A stretch of 9,284 nt of DNA from Lactobacillus sp. (GTDB taxonomy: Bacteria > Bacillota > Bacilli > Lactobacillales > Lactobacillaceae). Below, one piece after another: positions 6,202 to 9,284 of this stretch. The stretch lies in assembly GCA_003482405.1 (NCBI GenBank), contig DMZB01000241.1, forward strand, positions 1-9,284, read 5' to 3'. Within the stretch, counting starts at the first letter, position 1, and each line of letters begins with the position of its first letter. A program made the position numbers and the translations under genes. Under the pieces are notes generated by a model. It worked only from the letters and a program-made list of their open reading frames with translations. It searched no databases and was not told the DNA's origin.

Positions 6202-6215
6202 GTTAAGCGTTTAAC
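6202..6215. promoter_or_regulatory. LacI-type operator 2 of operon 2
   Basis: GTTAAGCGTTTAAC differs by one base from the sites at 6102 and 6286. It is followed by TATAAC at 6225-6230 and an AAAGGAGGAAA ribosome binding site, as if a gene start had directly followed it. A repressor bound here would cover the area of a promoter using that -10. Confidence 0.8.
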
Positions 6216-6246
6216 CATCAAAACTATAACACAAAGGAGGAAAGCA

Positions 6247-6270
6247 TTGTATTCAAAGATTAATACGTGA
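6247..6270 (+). pseudogene. Seven-codon mini-ORF with strong ribosome binding site, probable gene remnant or leader peptide
   Basis: TTG at 6247 follows AAAGGAGGAAA at 6233-6243 with ideal spacing and encodes MYSKINT before TGA at 6268-6270. The ribosome binding site is as strong as that of any full gene here. The peptide resembles the N-terminus of the TIM-barrel protein at 102 (MDYIINT) and also the short beta start common in YhcH proteins. The surrounding order (operator, purine-rich site, start) parallels 45-104. It could be the stub of a deleted first gene of operon 2, or a translated leader. Seven residues are too few to decide. Confidence 0.4.
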
Positions 6271-6285
6271 CAAACGGATCATTTT

Positions 6286-6299
6286 GTTAAGCGATTAAC
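6286..6299. promoter_or_regulatory. LacI-type operator 3 of operon 2
   Basis: GTTAAGCGATTAAC, identical to the site at 6102, ends 11 bases before the ribosome binding site AGGAGGAG (6311-6318) of the first YhcH gene and begins 84 bases after operator 2. In this position a bound repressor could act as a roadblock or join a loop with the upstream sites. Confidence 0.8.
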
Positions 6300-6324
6300 T
6301 TGTCGAACATAGGAGGAGATTAAG

Positions 6325-6774
6325 TTGCTGTTTGCAGATGTAACTGCTTTTGATGCGAATGATTATGCGAGGTTAACAGAAGCGGTTAATTTTCTTAGGC
6401 ATCATGATTTAGATACGATGCCTCTAGGTAGAAGTCATCAGGATGGAGAACGATTTTATGTTCAATGTTTAGAGTATGACACTGAGCCAATTGAGAACTT
6501 TGATTTTGAAATTCACAATAAACGTTTGGATCTTCATTATATTTGCTCTGGAGAAGAAGAAATCGATGTTTCTCCAGATACCAACTTTGTTGCGATCACT
6601 GACTATAACGACGAGCGGGATATTCAATACGTAAAGCAGCCAAAGCAGTTTAATCGGATAAATCTTCATAAAGGTGATTTTATTTTGATTGGCATGCATG
6701 AACCTCATCGAACTAATGGTCTGATTAAAGAACCGACTCATGTGAGAAAAATAGTTTTGAAATTAGGAAAATAG
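6325..6774 (+). CDS. YhcH/YjgK/YiaL-family protein (first copy)
   Basis: A 149-residue cytoplasmic cupin-like protein, the usual length for the family. It starts at TTG 6325, chosen because AGGAGGAG at 6311-6318 is ideally placed and no ATG lies nearby. Key motifs are QCLEYDTEP near 47-55, FEIHNKRLDLHYICSGEE at 61-78 (family pattern E-x-H-x(3)-x-D-x-H/Q-Y-x-x-x-G-x-E), and LHKGDFILIGMHEPH at 114-128. H64, H71, E77, H125 and H128 are the likely metal or substrate ligands. The family includes TabA/YiaL/YhcH proteins found in sialic-acid and other sugar operons, where sugar anomer or epimer handling has been proposed; the reaction here is unknown. It leads operon 2 and its stop overlaps the next ribosome binding site. 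Confidence 0.82.
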   Translation: MLFADVTAFDANDYARLTEAVNFLRHHDLDTMPLGRSHQDGERFYVQCLEYDTEPIENFDFEIHNKRLDLHYICSGEEEIDVSPDTNFVAITDYNDERDIQYVKQPKQFNRINLHKGDFILIGMHEPHRTNGLIKEPTHVRKIVLKLGK

Positions 6775-6785
6775 GAGTCACACAG

Positions 6786-8036
6786 ATGGATAACAAGTTA
6801 GCATCGAATGGCCGATGGACAGTTAAGCAGTTCATCGTGTTGGCCGGGATCTGGTTTGCGTTTTTAATCAGTTTTATTACGCGACTATCTTGGGCGACAA
6901 TTATGCCCGCAGCAATTGATTCATTACATTTTACGGTTCAACAAGGGAGCAATTATTTAACTGCATTTTACATCGGTTACGCCATCACGGTTTTGCCAGG
7001 TGGTATGTTGGCTGACAAATTTGGTTATAAAAAGCTACTGTTAGCCGCAGTATTCGGAAACTTAGTTGTAATGGCCGCCATGGTCTTTATGCACGGGTAC
7101 ACCGATGGATTAGTTTTACGTTTTGTCCTTGGACTTGTGAGTGGTCCGGATTTATCTGCTTGTTTAGGTATTATTACCGAATGGTTTGACGGCAAGAAGC
7201 GAGCTACAGCCACTGGCATTTTTAACACTTGTACGTCGTTTGGACTGACTGTCATCAACTTATATGCACCCTCAGTGATGGTTCATTATGGTTGGCGTGC
7301 CGCACTTGGTGTAACCGCGCTATTTCCACTGGCAGCATTAATCTTTGCTTGGTTTGCCTTAAAGGGGACACCGCCATTTCCACAACAGTTTGGGATCAAG
7401 GAAAAATCTGGTGAGATTAAACAAGAATCCTCAATGAGACGTCTAAGAAAGGCCATCAACAATCGCAGTGTTTGGATGTTGGCCATCACGGGATTATTTG
7501 CAACCGGTGCCAAATGGGGTGTTACGAACTGGGCCAATCTGTTTATGGTTAAAAACCTGAAATTTAGTTTGGTAACAGCCGGTTCTGCCATGGCACTTTT
7601 CGGTATTACATCAGTTATTTCAATGGTTGTCGCAGGTTGGATCTCAGATCACTCGAAGTGGTCTCGCCATGTATGGGCTGCCATCTTCATGGCCATCTTT
7701 ACACCAACAATTGTTGGTTTTGCCTTAATTCCACATGGTAACGTGGCGTTACTTTACTTTTGGACTGGTGCGATGGGTGTTGGTGCCTTCATGTTTAGCA
7801 CCATTACTAATAACTTGTCTGTTGAAGTCGCACCGGCTGATCAACGAGGGACTGTCTCTGGTTTTATTAATGTCTTTAACCAAGTTGGTTCCTTTATCGC
7901 ACCAATCTTATTAGGTCAAACTTTGGCGGCAAGCGGTAGTGACGTGCTATCTTACTTGATTATTGCGGTATTTCCACTCATTGCCGTTGTCGCATTGTTA
8001 TTTGTTCGTGAATCGGACGCACAGAAAAATCAATAA
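6786..8036 (+). CDS. MFS transporter, probable sugar or sugar-acid permease
   Basis: A 416-residue protein with about 12 membrane segments and the MFS loop 2-3 signature GGMLADKFGYKK at 72-83. A central cytoplasmic loop, rich in charged residues (KEKSGEIKQESSMRRLRK), at about 200-225 divides the two bundles. A related motif, GWISDHSKWSRH, occupies the equivalent place in the second half (about residues 286-297). The general look suits the anion:cation symporter branch, which carries hexuronates, glycerate-like acids and sialic acid, but the cargo cannot be told from sequence alone. The ATG at 6786 follows AGGAG at 6773-6777. It lies between two YhcH-family genes, 11 and 22 bases apart, so it is co-transcribed with them and probably imports their substrate. 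Confidence 0.88.
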   Translation: MDNKLASNGRWTVKQFIVLAGIWFAFLISFITRLSWATIMPAAIDSLHFTVQQGSNYLTAFYIGYAITVLPGGMLADKFGYKKLLLAAVFGNLVVMAAMVFMHGYTDGLVLRFVLGLVSGPDLSACLGIITEWFDGKKRATATGIFNTCTSFGLTVINLYAPSVMVHYGWRAALGVTALFPLAALIFAWFALKGTPPFPQQFGIKEKSGEIKQESSMRRLRKAINNRSVWMLAITGLFATGAKWGVTNWANLFMVKNLKFSLVTAGSAMALFGITSVISMVVAGWISDHSKWSRHVWAAIFMAIFTPTIVGFALIPHGNVALLYFWTGAMGVGAFMFSTITNNLSVEVAPADQRGTVSGFINVFNQVGSFIAPILLGQTLAASGSDVLSYLIIAVFPLIAVVALLFVRESDAQKNQ

Positions 8037-8058
8037 AAATTTAAAGGAGAACTAAATT

Positions 8059-8526
8059 ATGGAATTCGGATTAAGCAAAGCACATCGTCGGGAAGAAAAA
8101 ATTCAAAAACGGATTCAAACAGCATTGGATTGGTTAGACGCACGTTCCACCGAAGAATTACTGGCAGAACCTATTGGCAATAAAGTTATTGCTGACGGCG
8201 TTGAGTTACGTTTCCAAGAGTATGACACTCGCGACTACGCAAATATGAACTACGAAACACATCGTAAACACATCGATATCCACTACATGATCAAAGGGGC
8301 CGAATGGGTTCGCTGGGCGGATGCAGGAACGGCCGAAGCAGCCAGTGAATACGATCCAGACGTTGAAATCCAGTACTTTAAGCACCCGGCATTTCACAGT
8401 AAAGCACTGTTAACAGACCGTCATTATGCAATTTTTGATCCTTCTGATTTGCATGCCGCACATGGAATTGTGAACGGTAAGGTCACACATAATCACAAAT
8501 TATGTGTAAAAATCGCTCTTGATTAA
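8059..8526 (+). CDS. YhcH/YjgK/YiaL-family protein (second copy)
   Basis: A 155-residue protein starting at ATG 8059 behind AAAGGAGA (8043-8050). The family pattern is clear: RFQEYDTRDY at 51-60, NYETHRKHIDIHYMIKGAE at 64-82, then EIQYFKHP at 103-110 and FDPSDLHAAH at 126-135. H68, H75, E82, H132 and H135 match the candidate ligand positions of the first copy. Overall resemblance to that copy is limited to these motifs, so the two are distant paralogues, not a tandem duplication, and may act on different sugars or form a mixed assembly (inference). It follows the transporter gene by 22 bases and precedes the second TIM-barrel gene by 126 bases. Confidence 0.85.
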   Translation: MEFGLSKAHRREEKIQKRIQTALDWLDARSTEELLAEPIGNKVIADGVELRFQEYDTRDYANMNYETHRKHIDIHYMIKGAEWVRWADAGTAEAASEYDPDVEIQYFKHPAFHSKALLTDRHYAIFDPSDLHAAHGIVNGKVTHNHKLCVKIALD

Positions 8527-8652
8527 GCTTGTTTGTCGAAAAGCCATTAACAGTTTGACGCACTGTGCCGAGAAGACTTTAGGTCAGTAACTAGTGAGGA
8601 AACGTCAGTCATTTGTAGGAAGATGCAAAGGTCAATTGGAGGGAGTAGTGCC

Positions 8653-9284
8653 ATGCGTACTTATGTGATCAATGCAATTGCGTTTGATGAAGAATTAAAA
8701 AAAGATGTACAACAAGCAAATTTCATCGGTAAAGCAAAAACGATGGGATTTGATGCATTTGAAATTCGCAGTGAGTTTCTAAGCGCTGATCCGGCGGAAT
8801 TAGATGAAATTAAACAGATAGCGGATAAGGAACAAATGTCGATTTTCTATAGTGTTAATGACTTGCTGTACAGAAATGGCCAGTTAAACGTCAATCTGAA
8901 CAAATACATTCGGCAGATGCATCGAATGGGGTCGACAAACATCAAGTTGAACCTGGGAAAATTAAGTTTCCTGGACTCAAACGGTCTTGCAGACCTTCTG
9001 GACGGTTCATTTACGTTACGAATTGAAAATAATCAAACCGTTTCAGAAAGTGATTTGGATACTTTAACACGTTTCTTTAAATTATTAGAAGGCGCTGCCA
9101 TTCCACATGTTCGTTTCTGTTTTGACATCGCCAATTGGAGTTGGCTGGCAGCAACTGCGAACGAAGCCGTCAGTGCTTTAAAGGATGACACTGATTATGT
9201 TCACCTCAAAAATGAAGCAATCGTCGATCAGCGACGGCAGGTCACGCATAGTTTGCGTCAAGGAGATTTAGACTGGCAATCCAT
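8653..9284 (+). CDS. TIM-barrel sugar isomerase/epimerase-like protein, partial at window end
   Basis: ATG 8653 behind GGAGGGAG at 8638-8645 opens a frame that continues to the window edge; 210 residues are visible and the C-terminus is missing. It aligns along its length with the protein at 102: MGFDAFEIRSEF against LGADGVEARLEYF, LRIENNQT against FNVENDQT, FDIANW against YDIGNW, and YVHLKN against YIHLKN. Candidate metal ligands are E37, E125, D158 and H184, the last two at the same residue numbers as in the paralogue. The final expected Glu lies beyond the window. As the fourth gene of operon 2 it likely isomerises or epimerises the imported compound. Whether the two paralogues share a substrate is unknown; they diverge strongly outside the motifs. 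Confidence 0.8.
   Translation, partial: MRTYVINAIAFDEELKKDVQQANFIGKAKTMGFDAFEIRSEFLSADPAELDEIKQIADKEQMSIFYSVNDLLYRNGQLNVNLNKYIRQMHRMGSTNIKLNLGKLSFLDSNGLADLLDGSFTLRIENNQTVSESDLDTLTRFFKLLEGAAIPHVRFCFDIANWSWLAATANEAVSALKDDTDYVHLKNEAIVDQRRQVTHSLRQGDLDWQS

Larger units (their letters stand above)
5812..6324. promoter_or_regulatory. Control region of operon 2, about 500 bases
   Basis: This divergent spacer holds the repressor promoter at its left end, then about 250 bases in which I see no gene or clear signal (5825-6070). The cre site at 6071, three LacI-type operators and the mini-ORF at 6247 follow. I cannot assign a convincing -35/-10 pair to operon 2. A TATAAC at 6225-6230 is the best -10 candidate but has only a weak -35 overlapping the operator at 6202. 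Confidence 0.6.

Noticed and set aside
8527..8652. Open frame running into the second TIM-barrel gene from about 8551, and a possible TTGACG -35 at 8555
   Set aside because: No start codon with a ribosome binding site exists upstream, no -10 matches the -35, and the paralogue alignment supports the ATG at 8653.
1..9284. CRISPR arrays, tRNA or rRNA genes, insertion sequences
   Set aside because: No regularly spaced repeats, no tRNA-like cloverleaf, and no transposase motifs were seen on either strand.

Overview
The window is AT-rich, with strong AGGAGG-type Shine-Dalgarno sites, frequent TTG starts, a CcpA-type cre site and LacI-type operators. This fits a low-GC Gram-positive fermenter, most likely a member of the Lactobacillaceae. 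That placement is inferred from sequence style and protein families, not from a database match.

Layout. (1) 1-3292: a rightward catabolic operon. It begins with a LacI-type operator (45-58), then a TIM-barrel sugar isomerase/epimerase-like gene, a GntP-like organic-acid permease, a collapsed SDR dehydrogenase reduced to 35 codons, and a D-2-hydroxyacid dehydrogenase that lacks the loop carrying the catalytic arginine. An orphan operator lies just past its end. (2) 3293-4748: a DUF3990-like (ADP-ribosyltransferase fold) toxin candidate and a small DUF3791-like partner. A disrupted second partner copy follows, then a long hairpin that looks like a bidirectional terminator. (3) 4749-5811: a divergent LacI-family repressor gene, start TTG, with an extended -10 promoter. 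(4) 5812-6324: a long control region with one cre site, three near-identical operators and a 7-codon mini-ORF. (5) 6325-9284: a second rightward operon of YhcH family, MFS transporter, YhcH family, and a second TIM-barrel protein cut by the window edge.

How it fits together. The same operator core (TAAGCG followed by A, C or T and then TTA) precedes both operons, so the LacI protein encoded between them probably represses both. Both operons carry paralogous TIM-barrel proteins, and each has its own transporter of a different family. The simplest reading is uptake of a sugar acid or a related carbohydrate, with isomerisation and oxidation/reduction of the product; the substrate cannot be read from the sequence. 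YhcH proteins are known from sialic-acid and other sugar loci, where anomer or epimer handling has been suggested.

The most striking feature is decay by clean, in-frame deletion. The SDR gene jumps from its N-terminal KVALITG straight to its C-terminal LPVDGGYL. The next gene lost exactly the eight residues that normally hold the ARG motif. Both junctions look like recombination between short repeats. Together with the broken antitoxin copy, the mini-ORF and a probable frameshift upstream of the toxin, this marks the region as an accessory locus under rearrangement.
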